Assembly: GCF_013085345.1 (NCBI RefSeq)
Contig: NZ_JABFAJ010000019.1
Coordinates: forward strand, 62,001 to 126,000
From: Isoptericola sediminis
Lineage (GTDB): Bacteria > Actinomycetota > Actinomycetes > Actinomycetales > Cellulomonadaceae
Direction of reading: 5' to 3'
DNA length: 64,000 nt
Below are positions 32,952 to 41,837 of the stretch, piece after piece. The position numbers were made by a program, and so were the translations under genes. How positions within the stretch are numbered: the first letter of the stretch is position 1; each line of letters starts with the position of its first letter. The notes beneath the pieces were generated by a model. The model saw only the letters and a program-made list of their open reading frames with translations. It was not told the origin of the DNA and made no database searches.

Positions 32952-33101
32952 CCCGGGGGCCGCGGTCGGTCAGGGAAGACGGCCGGCCCGACGAGTCCGA
33001 CGAATTCGCGCTAGCGGTGGACAGCGTGGTCCGCCTTCGCCAAGGTGGACGAATCCCGGCGTGACGGGGACCACCCGCCCGAGTGCGAAAAGAGGTCGGC
33101 C

Positions 33102-34910
33102 ATGGCCGAAGCACGACTCGACAGGCTCGCCCGGCGGCTGGGCCTGGAGACGAACCCCACGATCTTCTTCACCTCCGCCGGCCTGATGGTGCTGTTCCTG
33201 CTCCTGCTGCTGGTGTTCCCCACGCAGATCGGTGACGCCTTCGGAGCCGGCCGGGAGTGGATCGTCACCAACCTGGGCTGGTTCTTCATCATCGGCGTGA
33301 CGTTCTGGCTGGTGTTCCTCGCCTACGTGGCCCTGAGCAAGTACGGTCACCTGCGCCTGGGTGACAACGAATCACGGCCCGAGTACTCGAACCTGTCGTG
33401 GTTCGCGATGCTCTTCGCCGGCGGCATCGGCACGGTGCTGATGTTCTGGGGCGTGGCGGAACCGATCTCGCACTTCTCGACGCCGCCGTTCGACGACGTG
33501 GCCCCGTACTCCGCCGAGGCGGCGAGCGACGCGATGTCGATCTCGCTGTACCACCTCAGCCTGCACACCTGGGCGATCTTCACGTTGCCGGGCCTGGCCT
33601 TCGGCTACTTCGTCTACCGGTACAAGCTGCCGCTGCGCGTGAGCTCCGTGTTCTACCCCTTCCTCAAGGAGCGCATCCACGGACCGATCGGCAAGACGAT
33701 CGACATCTTCGCGGTGCTCGGCACCCTGTTCGGTCTGGCGGTCTCCCTCGGTCTCGGTACCTCCCAGGTGGGGGCGGGGGTCAACGCGCTCTTCCCGAGC
33801 ATCGAGAACGGCACGCTGCTGCAGGTCGTCGTCATCACCGTGCTGACCATCACGGCCGTGAGCTCCATCGTGGCCGGGCTGGACAAGGGCGTGAAGCGCC
33901 TGTCGAACATCAACATCCTCATGGCCGTCGGCCTGATGATCTTCGTCCTCATCGCCGGGGACACCCTGTTCCTGCTGCGCCAGATCCCCGAGAGCGTGGG
34001 CGTCTACGCCCAGGACCTCATCGGGCTGGCCTTCTGGAACGACGCGATGTCGCAGTTCACCAGCGAGGGAGGCTGGGGCTGGCAGGGCGGCTGGACGGTC
34101 TTCTACTGGACGTGGACCGTCACGTGGGCACCGTTCATGGGCGTGTTCCTGGCGCGCATCTCCAAGGGCCGCACCATCCGGCAGTTCGTCGGCGGCGTGC
34201 TCATCGCCCCGTCGGTGTTCACCATGGTGTGGTTCGTCATCTTCGGCTGGTCGGCGATGGAGCTCGACGGGATCGGCGGCAGCGGAGGCGCGATCTCGGA
34301 GGCCGTGGCGGACAACGTGGCACTGGCGATGTTCACCTTCTTCGAGAACTACCCGGCGGCCACCCTGGTCTCGGGGATCGCCGTCATCGTGGTCGCCCTG
34401 TTCTTCGCCACGTCGTCGGACTCCGCGTCCCTGGTGGTCGACATGCTCTGCGTGGGCACCGCCGACTCGGGTCCCACCCGGCAGCGCGTGTTCTGGGGAG
34501 TCAGCGAGGGCATGCTGGCCGCGTCGCTGATCATCCTCGGCGGGGTGACCGGCCGGGACGGTCTCGCCGCGCTCCAACAGGTGATCACGGTGATCGGGCT
34601 CCCGATCTTCATCCTGAACTTCCTGATGGTCTTCAGCCTCTACAAGTCGCTGCGGACCGAACGCCATACCGCCGTCGAGGCCCAGTTCGCCGGGTTGATG
34701 GCCCGATGGCGCTTCATGGGGCGCGCCGGCGCGGGGCAACGCGGAGCGTCGGCACGTGCGGCCGCGCTGCAGGGGGCCGCGGTGTCGTCCGGGGCGACGA
34801 CCGGGAGCGCTGCGGCGACCGAACGTTCCGCGACCGACGGTGCAGCGCCGTCCGAGACCGAGATCGAGACCGGGTCCGGGGAGCCGGACACCGGGACCAG
34901 GACCGACTGA
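33102..34910 (+). CDS. BCCT-family betaine/choline-type transporter
   Basis: A 602-residue secondary transporter with about twelve membrane helices. The family hallmarks are FAGGIGTVLMFWGVAEPISH (sodium and substrate region of helix 3) and the tryptophan-rich WTVFYWTWTVTWAPFMGVFL with ARISKGRTIRQF. The C-terminal 60 residues are an Ala/Ser/Thr/Glu-rich tail outside the membrane. Likely substrates are glycine betaine, choline or ectoine, for osmoprotection; the exact one is not determined. The ATG after AAAAGAGG is chosen over upstream in-frame codons. Confidence 0.92.
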   Translation: MAEARLDRLARRLGLETNPTIFFTSAGLMVLFLLLLLVFPTQIGDAFGAGREWIVTNLGWFFIIGVTFWLVFLAYVALSKYGHLRLGDNESRPEYSNLSWFAMLFAGGIGTVLMFWGVAEPISHFSTPPFDDVAPYSAEAASDAMSISLYHLSLHTWAIFTLPGLAFGYFVYRYKLPLRVSSVFYPFLKERIHGPIGKTIDIFAVLGTLFGLAVSLGLGTSQVGAGVNALFPSIENGTLLQVVVITVLTITAVSSIVAGLDKGVKRLSNINILMAVGLMIFVLIAGDTLFLLRQIPESVGVYAQDLIGLAFWNDAMSQFTSEGGWGWQGGWTVFYWTWTVTWAPFMGVFLARISKGRTIRQFVGGVLIAPSVFTMVWFVIFGWSAMELDGIGGSGGAISEAVADNVALAMFTFFENYPAATLVSGIAVIVVALFFATSSDSASLVVDMLCVGTADSGPTRQRVFWGVSEGMLAASLIILGGVTGRDGLAALQQVITVIGLPIFILNFLMVFSLYKSLRTERHTAVEAQFAGLMARWRFMGRAGAGQRGASARAAALQGAAVSSGATTGSAAATERSATDGAAPSETEIETGSGEPDTGTRTD

Positions 34911-34948
34911 CCGGTCGCCGTCGCACGGCGGCGCGGCCGAGGTCGCAG

Positions 34949-34990
34949 GGCCGAGGGGGCCCGGGGCATGACGTCCCGGGCCCCTCGGCC
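34949..34990 (+). terminator. Terminator after BCCT gene
   Basis: GGCCGAGGGG(G)CCCGGG pairs with CCCGGGCCCCTCGGCC with one bulged base around a short loop, between the transporter gene and the convergent DUF4349 gene. Confidence 0.7.
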
Positions 34991-35095
34991 GTGCACACCG
35001 TTCGGCCGTGCACCAGACCTGCACGTGACCTGCTCGAGGGGCGGGCGTCGTCCTGCCGGCGCACCCGGGTCCGCCGGCCCGGTGGCCGGCTGAGG

Positions 35096-36064
35096 TCAGC
35101 CGACCAGCTCGGGTTCGCGGTCCGGCGCGCCCGTGCTCGGGGCGGGCGATCCCGGACCCCGGGGGTCGTCCTCGCCCCGGCCCGGCCCGGACGGGGGAGC
35201 GGAGGACCGCCGCCGACGCAGGAACCACACGATCAGGCCGACGGCACCGATCGGCAGCAGCCACGGCAGCAGCACGCCGAGGACGAGCACGACGGTCTTC
35301 GCGGCGGCCACGAGCGCGCTCCACCCGGTCTCCAGCCCGTCGACGAACCCGCTCGCCGGCGCCGTCACCGGAGCCGTCCGGGGGGTGATCTGGATGTGCA
35401 GCGTCGACATCGCGACCTGGTCGCTGAGCGCCTCGCGCTGGGCGACCAGGGAGTCCAGCTCCGCCTGGCGGGCCGCGAGCTCCCGCTCGACCTCGAGCAG
35501 GTCCTCGGTCGAGGTCGCCTGGGACAGCAGCTCGTCCAGGCGCTTCGTGGAGGTCGTCAGGGCCGAGATCCGCGCGTCCAGGTTCTGTCCCTGGCTCGTG
35601 ACGTCGTCCTTCGTGACCTCCACGTGCTGGACGGTCGCGAGCTCCGAGAGCGCCTCGACGGCGCTGGTCGTCCGTGCCGCCGGGATCCGCACGGTCATCG
35701 ACGCGGGGCCCGGCTCGCCGTCGAGGTCGGGCGACTCGCTGAGCTGGTCGACGCGTCCGCCCGCCCCCTCGACCATCCGGGTCAGCTCGGCCGTCGTGCG
35801 GGAGGGGTCGGGGGAGGTCATCTCGATCCACCCGGTGACCACCACCTCGCGGTCGACGGCGGCGGTCCGGTCCGCCTCGGTGACGACGGACTCCTCGGCG
35901 ACCGCCGCGGCGTCGGCGGCGGACGCGCCCGCCGCGTCGTCGGTGGCGGTGTCCACGCCGACGGAGACGTTCTCGTCGGAGCCCGTGCAGGCAGCGAGCC
36001 CGAACGTGAGGATCGCAGCGATGGTGAGGGCGGTGGCTCGGCGACCGAGTGCGCGGGTCGGCAT
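35096..36064 (-). CDS. DUF4349 lipoprotein
   Basis: A 322-residue lipoprotein with lipobox GLAAC (Cys26). After a Ser/Ala/Asp-rich spacer comes the DUF4349 domain: TGWIEMTSPDPSRTTAELTR, GGRVDQLSES, a helical hairpin with ELAARQAELDSLVAQREAL and STLHIQITP. A C-terminal membrane helix (LVLGVLLPWLLPIGAVGLIVW) is followed by a basic cytoplasmic tail, so both ends are membrane-associated. Function is unknown; relatives are widespread surface proteins. It is divergent from the ROK regulator gene. Confidence 0.85.
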   Translation of the reverse strand: MPTRALGRRATALTIAAILTFGLAACTGSDENVSVGVDTATDDAAGASAADAAAVAEESVVTEADRTAAVDREVVVTGWIEMTSPDPSRTTAELTRMVEGAGGRVDQLSESPDLDGEPGPASMTVRIPAARTTSAVEALSELATVQHVEVTKDDVTSQGQNLDARISALTTSTKRLDELLSQATSTEDLLEVERELAARQAELDSLVAQREALSDQVAMSTLHIQITPRTAPVTAPASGFVDGLETGWSALVAAAKTVVLVLGVLLPWLLPIGAVGLIVWFLRRRRSSAPPSGPGRGEDDPRGPGSPAPSTGAPDREPELVG

Positions 36065-36239
36065 GACCCCGACTCTAGGCCCCTGACCAGCGAGGATCCG
36101 GTCCTCCGCACCGATCGTGATGCGACCGTGCCAGGACCGTGACATCCGGTCCGGGACGACTTCGGCGCAGGTAACGATCAAATAACGAAGGGCTCCGTAC
36201 GATAGACAGGCGATCTGTAAGGACGCTCTACTAACAAAC
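36065..36239. promoter_or_regulatory. Divergent promoter region upstream of the ROK cluster
   Basis: The 175-base gap is relatively AT-rich near 36170-36240 (AACGATCAAATAACGAAGG, then TACGATAGAC, a plausible -10 at 36198-36203). The ROK start has no strong ribosome binding site (AAGGA lies 17 bases upstream). An operator for the ROK regulator is likely here but no clear palindrome was found. Confidence 0.4.
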
Positions 36240-37394
36240 ATGACCACGACAACGACGCGCACCAGCCGACGGGGCCTGGGCGGCGGTCTGCGAGCGACCT
36301 CCAAGGTGCTCCCCGAGCACGCTCGGGCGCACAACCGGTCGCTGGTGCTCCAGCACCTGTTCCACGAGGGGCCGACCTCGCGGGCCGGCCTCTCCCGGTC
36401 CACGGGCCTGACCCGGGTCACGGTCTCCGACCTCGTCGGCGTCCTGCTCGCCGAGGGCCTGGTCGAGGAGCTCGGGACGCAGCCCGGACGCCGCGTCGGC
36501 AAGCCGGCGATCCTCGTGGGGATGCGGACCGACGCGTACCAGATCGTCGGGCTCGACCTCTCCGACGACACCGTCCTGCGCGGCGCCGTCCTCACCCTCA
36601 CCGGCGAGGCCGTCGACCGCCAGGTCCTGCCGGTCGACGGCCGGCGGGGACAGGACCTGGTCGACCTGCTGGCCCGGTTCGCCCGGCGCCTCGTCGCGTC
36701 CGCGACCCGCCCCGTCATCGGCATCGGTGTCGGTTCGCCGGGTGTCGTCGACGACACCGGGCGCGTCGTCGAGGCGCCGAACGTCGAGTGGAGCGACCTG
36801 CCCCTGGCCGCTCTGCTCACCGACCGCCTCGGCCTCCCGGTGCACGTGGCCAACGACGCCAACTCCGCGGCGCTCGCCGAGTACACCTACGGCGGGGGCG
36901 GCGACTCGATGATCGTGCTGACCGTCGGCAAGGGTGTCGGCGCCGGCGTCATGGTCGACGGGGCCCGCGTGCACGGTGCCGGTGACGCCGCCGGCGAGCT
37001 CGGGCACGTCACCGTCGTCGAGGAGGGCGGTCAGCCGTGCGCCTGCGGGCGGCGCGGCTGCCTCGAGACGGTCCTGTCCGCCCCGGCGCTCCGGCGCGCG
37101 ACCGACGGGCTCGACGCGCACGAGGCGGAGGCCGTGCTGGCCGACGTCGGCCGCACCCTCGGCAAGACCCTCGCACCCGTCGTCGGTGCGTTGAACCTCG
37201 GCGAGGTCATCCTCGCCGGCCCGCCCGAGCTGCTCGCGGAACCGCTCCGGACCGCGGCGCTCGAGACCATCACCGCGCGGACCATGCCGGCCACGTCGGC
37301 CGGACTGGACCTGCGCATGGCCGCCCTGGACGACGACGTCGTCCTGGCCGGGGCGGCCGTCCTCGTCCTGGGCGCCCAGCTCGGCGTCTCGTGA
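36240..37394 (+). CDS. ROK-family transcriptional regulator
   Basis: A 384-residue sugar-responsive repressor. An N-terminal winged helix-turn-helix (about 30-90; SRAGLSRSTGLTRVTVSDLVGVLLAEGL contains it) precedes a ROK sugar-binding domain with the zinc motif CACGRRGCLET. The Gly-rich ATP-site segment is degenerate (IVGLDLSDDTV rather than DIGGTK), as expected for a regulator that binds sugar without kinase activity. It lies at the head of the transporter cluster and most likely controls it in response to an amino sugar or its phosphate. Confidence 0.9.
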   Translation: MTTTTTRTSRRGLGGGLRATSKVLPEHARAHNRSLVLQHLFHEGPTSRAGLSRSTGLTRVTVSDLVGVLLAEGLVEELGTQPGRRVGKPAILVGMRTDAYQIVGLDLSDDTVLRGAVLTLTGEAVDRQVLPVDGRRGQDLVDLLARFARRLVASATRPVIGIGVGSPGVVDDTGRVVEAPNVEWSDLPLAALLTDRLGLPVHVANDANSAALAEYTYGGGGDSMIVLTVGKGVGAGVMVDGARVHGAGDAAGELGHVTVVEEGGQPCACGRRGCLETVLSAPALRRATDGLDAHEAEAVLADVGRTLGKTLAPVVGALNLGEVILAGPPELLAEPLRTAALETITARTMPATSAGLDLRMAALDDDVVLAGAAVLVLGAQLGVS

Positions 37395-37468
37395 CCCGTC
37401 CCTCCGAACCTCATCCATCGGCGGCGCGAACAGAGCCGTCCCCGCAACACCGTGGAAGGAACCATCCC

Positions 37469-38815
37469 GTGAAGAGAACCCGACTCGTCGCCGCCGCCGC
37501 GGCCTCGACGATCACCCTGACCCTGGCGCTGACGGCCTGCAGCAGCGACACCACCGACACCGGCTCGGAGGGCACGGAGTCCGAGGCTGCCGGCGAACCG
37601 GAGGCCGCCGACCTCACGATGTGGGTGGCCGGTGGCGACACCCCCGACGAGCTGCGCGAGTACCTCGTCGAGACCTTCGAGGCCGAGAACGAGGGCTCGA
37701 CGCTCACCATCGAGGAGCAGGACTGGGGCGACCTGGTCACCAAGCTCACGACCGCGCTGCCTGACGCCGAGAACACCCCGGACGTCGTCGAGCTCGGCAA
37801 CACGCAGGCCCCGACCTTCACCAACGCCGGCGCGTTCCGCGAGATCTCGCCGGAGCTCTACGAGGAGCTGGGCGGGGACGACCTGCTGCCGTCCTTCGTC
37901 GAGGCGGGCTCGGTCGACGGCACCGTCTACGCGCTGCCCTACTACTTCGGCTCGCGCTACATGTTCTACCGCGCGGACATCTGGTCGGACGCCGGCCTCG
38001 AGGTCCCGACGACGCTCGACGAGTTCGGCGAGGCCGTCAAGGAGCTGCGCACCGACGACATGTCCGGCTTCGCCCTCGGCGGCCAGGACTGGCGCAACGG
38101 CATCTCGTGGATCTTCGCCCACGACGGCGAGCTCGCCGTCAAGGAGGGCGACGAGTGGGTCTCCACCCTCTCCGACGAGAACACGATCGCCGGTCTCGAG
38201 CAGTGGCAGGACGTCTACCAGGGCGCCTCGAACCTGCCCGCCACCGACCGTGACGTGGCCTACTGGGACTTCCTCAACGACACCGCCGAGGGCGGCGCCC
38301 CGGACGCGGCGACCATCATGGCGCCGGGCTGGGCCCGCTGGTCGATCGGTGACCTCACCGAGAACGACGAGGGCGAGGAGGTCCGCGACGGTATGGCGGA
38401 CGCTGACAAGTTCGACATCTTCGCCCTGCCGGGCGTCGACGGCGGCGTGGCCCCCGTCTTCGCCGGTGGCTCGAACATGGCGGTCTCGGCCCAGTCGCAG
38501 CACCCCGAGCTGGCCGAGAACCTCCTGCGGGTCATCTACTCGGACGAGTACCAGACGATGCTCGCCGAGAACGGCCTGGGGCCGGCCAACACGGAGTTCA
38601 CCTCGGTGATGGAGACCGACAAGTTCGGTGAGGTCACCGTCGAGACCGCCGAGAACTCGAAGCTGACGCCGGCCGCCCCGGGCTGGGCCGCCGTGGAGGG
38701 TGCCTCGGTCTACGAGGAGCTCTTCCAGAAGATCGCCGAGGGCGGTGACGTGGCCGAGCTCGCCGCCGAGTACGACGAGACGATCACGCCGATGCTCAAC
38801 GGCCAGGCGGGCTGA
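37469..38815 (+). CDS. ABC sugar-binding lipoprotein (first copy)
   Basis: A 448-residue solute-binding lipoprotein. The lipobox LTAC has Cys25, then an acidic Ser/Thr/Glu linker and a CUT1-type binding domain (DLTMWVAGGDTPDELREYLV, PDVVELGNTQAPTFTNAGAF, LPYYFGSRYMFYR, ALPGVDGGVAPVFAGGSNMA). It would capture oligosaccharides, probably chito-oligosaccharides or N-acetylglucosamine given NagB downstream. A second closely similar copy is encoded 3 kb downstream. The GTG start has a GGAAGGA site eight bases upstream. Confidence 0.9.
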   Translation: MKRTRLVAAAAASTITLTLALTACSSDTTDTGSEGTESEAAGEPEAADLTMWVAGGDTPDELREYLVETFEAENEGSTLTIEEQDWGDLVTKLTTALPDAENTPDVVELGNTQAPTFTNAGAFREISPELYEELGGDDLLPSFVEAGSVDGTVYALPYYFGSRYMFYRADIWSDAGLEVPTTLDEFGEAVKELRTDDMSGFALGGQDWRNGISWIFAHDGELAVKEGDEWVSTLSDENTIAGLEQWQDVYQGASNLPATDRDVAYWDFLNDTAEGGAPDAATIMAPGWARWSIGDLTENDEGEEVRDGMADADKFDIFALPGVDGGVAPVFAGGSNMAVSAQSQHPELAENLLRVIYSDEYQTMLAENGLGPANTEFTSVMETDKFGEVTVETAENSKLTPAAPGWAAVEGASVYEELFQKIAEGGDVAELAAEYDETITPMLNGQAG

Positions 38816-38914
38816 CGACCGGCTCGTCACCGCACGCAACACCCTGACGGGCGGGGTGGCGCCGCACGACCAGGCCGCCACCCCGCTCGTCCCATGACCG
38901 GGAAGGAGGACCGC

Positions 38915-39856
38915 ATGACCCTGACCACTGGCAGGACCGCCGGATCGGACGGCATCGCGATCCGCCGTCGGCGCACGCCGGCCACCCCCTATCTCCTGCT
39001 GATCCCCGCGGTCGCCGCCCTCCTGGTCGGCCTCGGCTACCCCGTCTACTGGCAGATCATCACCTCGCTGCAGGAGTTCGGGCTCATGCAGCAGTTCGGT
39101 GCCCCGCCGGAGTTCATCGGCCTGGACAACTACACGCGGATCTTCACCGACCCCGAGGTCTGGTCCGTGGTGGCGAAGTCCATCGCGTTCTGCCTCGTCA
39201 ACGCCCTGGTGACCGTCGGTCTCGGCCTCGGCCTCGCGGTGCTGATGCGGGCGGTGCCCGGCTGGGTGCGCATGTCGATGCAGATCACCCTGCTGCTGGC
39301 CTGGGCCACCCCGCTGGTCGCCGCCGTGACCGTGTTCCGCTGGCTCTTCGACGACCGCAACGGCGTCGTGAACTGGATGTTCGTCCAGCTCGGCCGGGAG
39401 AACCTCGACGGGTACAACTGGCTCGGCAACGTCTGGACGTTCTTCCTGGTGGCATCGCTGGTCGTCATCTGGATGTCGGTGCCGTTCGTGGCCCTGTCCA
39501 TCTACGCCGGGCTCACCCAGGTCTCCGAGGAGGTGCTCGAGGCCGCCCGCATCGACGGTGCGGGCTCGCGGCAGATCCTGTGGCGGATCATCATGCCGCT
39601 CGTGCGGCCGGTCATCGCGATCGTGCTGCTGCTGCAGATCATCTGGGACCTGCGGGTCTTCGCCCAGATCCGGCTCCTGCAGGACGCCGGCGCCCCGATC
39701 TCCGAGACGAACCTGCTCGGCAACTACATCTACGAGCTCGGGGTGGGCAGCCAGGACTTCGCCGGCGCCGCCGCCGTCTCGCTCTTCGTCCTGGTGCTCA
39801 CGATGGTCCTGTCAGGCCCGTACGTGCGCTATCTCATGAAGGAGGACGCGGCATGA
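38915..39856 (+). CDS. ABC sugar permease, inner membrane (first subunit)
   Basis: A 313-residue CUT1 permease of the MalF type with six membrane helices. The EAA loop that contacts the ATPase reads EEVLEAARIDGAGSRQILWR. The ATG after GAAGGAGG is preferred to an ATG 21 bases earlier. It overlaps the second permease gene by ATGA. No ATPase gene is present in the cluster, so it probably shares a common MsiK-like ATPase encoded elsewhere, as in other actinobacteria. Confidence 0.92.
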   Translation: MTLTTGRTAGSDGIAIRRRRTPATPYLLLIPAVAALLVGLGYPVYWQIITSLQEFGLMQQFGAPPEFIGLDNYTRIFTDPEVWSVVAKSIAFCLVNALVTVGLGLGLAVLMRAVPGWVRMSMQITLLLAWATPLVAAVTVFRWLFDDRNGVVNWMFVQLGRENLDGYNWLGNVWTFFLVASLVVIWMSVPFVALSIYAGLTQVSEEVLEAARIDGAGSRQILWRIIMPLVRPVIAIVLLLQIIWDLRVFAQIRLLQDAGAPISETNLLGNYIYELGVGSQDFAGAAAVSLFVLVLTMVLSGPYVRYLMKEDAA

Positions 39857-40758
39857 GCGCCGTCCTTGCGGACACCGCAGCCCCCGCGGCACGTACCGGG
39901 GAGCGACGTCCCGTGCGCCGTCGTCGGATCCGGCCGGGCAAGATCCTGCTGAGCGCCCTCGGCCTGCTGATGGCCCTGGTGTGGGTCTTCCCCGTCTACT
40001 GGATGATGAACTCGGCGGTCACCCCGGACGCGATCCTCGGTGCCGACACCCCGCAGCTCCTGCCCGTCAGCTTCACGCTGACCAACCTCCGATCGGTGCT
40101 CACCGACTCCGGGTTCCTCAACGCCCTCGGCATGAGCGTCATGGTGACGTTCCTGACGATCACGCTGGTGCTGGCCTTCGCGTTCCTCGCCGCCCTGGCC
40201 ATCAGCCGGTGGCGGTTCCGGGGCCGGACGAGCTTCATCCTCGCGGTGCTGTTCATCCAGATGCTGCCGGCCGAGGGTCTGTTCATCGCCCAGTACCAGA
40301 TGATGTCCAGCCTCGGTCTGCTCAACCAGGTCATCGGCATCTCGGTGCTGTACGTGGCCATGCTCGTGCCCTTCACCGTCTGGATGCTGCGCGGGTTCGT
40401 CGCGGGCGTCCCGATCGAGCTGGAGGAGGCCGCGATGGTCGACGGGCTCTCACGGCCGCGCGCCTTCCTGCGGATCACGTTCCCGCTGCTGGCCCCCGGG
40501 CTCGTCGCCTCCGGGGTGTACGCGTTCCTGCAGGCGTGGAACGAGTTCACGACCGCGCTGGTGATCCTGCCCGCCGAGTCGGCGCAGACGCTGCCGATCT
40601 GGCTGCGCAGCTTCCTGTCGGCGTCGGCCAACCGGGGCATCAACTGGGCGGAGGTCATGGCGGCCTCCACGCTCATCGCCGTGCCGGTGATCGTCTTCTT
40701 CCTGTTCGTGCAGGGGCGGATGACCTCGGGTCTGGTCTCCGGGGCGGTGAAGGGCTGA
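39853..40758 (+). CDS. ABC sugar permease, inner membrane (second subunit)
   Basis: A 301-residue MalG-type CUT1 permease. A basic N-terminal extension (RPVRRRRIRPGK) precedes six membrane helices; the EAA loop reads IELEEAAMVDGLSRPRAFLR. Partner of the preceding permease, overlapping its stop by four bases. The following kinase gene begins two bases after its stop. Confidence 0.92.
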   Translation: MSAVLADTAAPAARTGERRPVRRRRIRPGKILLSALGLLMALVWVFPVYWMMNSAVTPDAILGADTPQLLPVSFTLTNLRSVLTDSGFLNALGMSVMVTFLTITLVLAFAFLAALAISRWRFRGRTSFILAVLFIQMLPAEGLFIAQYQMMSSLGLLNQVIGISVLYVAMLVPFTVWMLRGFVAGVPIELEEAAMVDGLSRPRAFLRITFPLLAPGLVASGVYAFLQAWNEFTTALVILPAESAQTLPIWLRSFLSASANRGINWAEVMAASTLIAVPVIVFFLFVQGRMTSGLVSGAVKG

Positions 40759-40759
40759 C

Positions 40760-41755
40760 GTGGACGAGAACGGCACGGCGACGCCTCCGGCGTCGCCCGG
40801 ACCCAGCGTGGGCCTGGACATCGGCGGCACCAAGACGCTCGCCGTCCTGCTCGCCCCCGACGGCACCGTCGCGGCGCAGACGCGCCTCCCGACGGCCCCC
40901 GGGCCCCGCGGCGTCCTCGACGGCGCCGTGCGCGCCGTCGAGGGTGTCACCCGCGCGGCGGACGTCCCGGTCGAGGACGTCACCGGGGTGGGCGTCGGCA
41001 TCCCCGGTCTGGTGGACGCCGTGGACGGCAGCGTGCGCCACGCGGTCAACCTCGGCCTGGACGGGGAGGCCCTCGAGCTCGCGACGCTGCTCTCCGCGCG
41101 GCTCGGCGGGATCGGCGTCGGCGTCGAGAACGACCTGAACGTCGCCGCCGTCGGGGCCGCCCACCTCCTCGAGGTCGCCGACCCGGCCTCCGGTCCGGTC
41201 GACCTGGCCTTCCTGGCCCTCGGCACCGGTCTGGCCGCCGGGGTCGTGCTGGACGGCAGGCTCCGACGCGGCAGCCACGGGGCGGCCGGCGAGATCGGTC
41301 ACGTCCCCGTCGACCCCGCCGGTCCGCCGTGCGCGTGCGGCCAGCGCGGCTGTCTCGAGCTCTACGCCTCGGGCTCGGCGATCAGCGCCGTCTGGCCGAC
41401 GACGTCGGGCCGGCCCGCCCCGGTCGAGCTGTTCGAGGCGGCCGAGGCCGGGGACCCGCGGGCCGTCGCCGTGCGCGACCGGTACGCGAGCGCCGTCGCG
41501 GCCGCCGTCCGCCTCCTCGTCCTCAGCGTCGACGTGCGCTACGTCGTCCTGGGCGGCGGCGTCTCCCAGCTCGGGCAACCGCTGCTCGAGGCCGTGCAGG
41601 AGGCCCTCGAGGACGAGTCCGCAGCCTCCGGGTTCCTGCGCAGCCTGGACCTGCCCGGCCGCGTCCGCCTGGCCCCCGGCCGGGTCCCGGTGGGAGCGGT
41701 CGGTGCCGCCGTCGTCGGGCGCGGGCACGCCGCCCGGGTGCCCGACCTGCGCTGA
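40760..41755 (+). CDS. ROK-family sugar kinase (glucokinase/N-acetylglucosamine kinase type)
   Basis: A 331-residue ROK kinase. The ATP site VGLDIGGTKTLAVLL is intact, the catalytic region reads VGVENDLNVAAVGAAH and the zinc motif GHVPVDPAGPPCACGQRGCLE has the expected Cys and His residues. It would phosphorylate the imported sugar on the inside of the membrane. Neighbouring NagB makes N-acetylglucosamine or glucosamine the likely substrate, but glucose cannot be excluded. It begins at GTG two bases after the permease stop. Confidence 0.9.
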   Translation: MDENGTATPPASPGPSVGLDIGGTKTLAVLLAPDGTVAAQTRLPTAPGPRGVLDGAVRAVEGVTRAADVPVEDVTGVGVGIPGLVDAVDGSVRHAVNLGLDGEALELATLLSARLGGIGVGVENDLNVAAVGAAHLLEVADPASGPVDLAFLALGTGLAAGVVLDGRLRRGSHGAAGEIGHVPVDPAGPPCACGQRGCLELYASGSAISAVWPTTSGRPAPVELFEAAEAGDPRAVAVRDRYASAVAAAVRLLVLSVDVRYVVLGGGVSQLGQPLLEAVQEALEDESAASGFLRSLDLPGRVRLAPGRVPVGAVGAAVVGRGHAARVPDLR

Positions 41756-41837
41756 GGCGCGTCCCGACCGGCCCACCGACACCCCCGCCCGTCCGGCACA
41801 CCACCGACGCGGGCACGACCGAGAGGAACCGTCGACC

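Noticed and set aside
33372-35831. 819-codon open frame on the minus strand
   Set aside because: It is antisense to the BCCT gene and runs through a terminator; no domain is recognisable.
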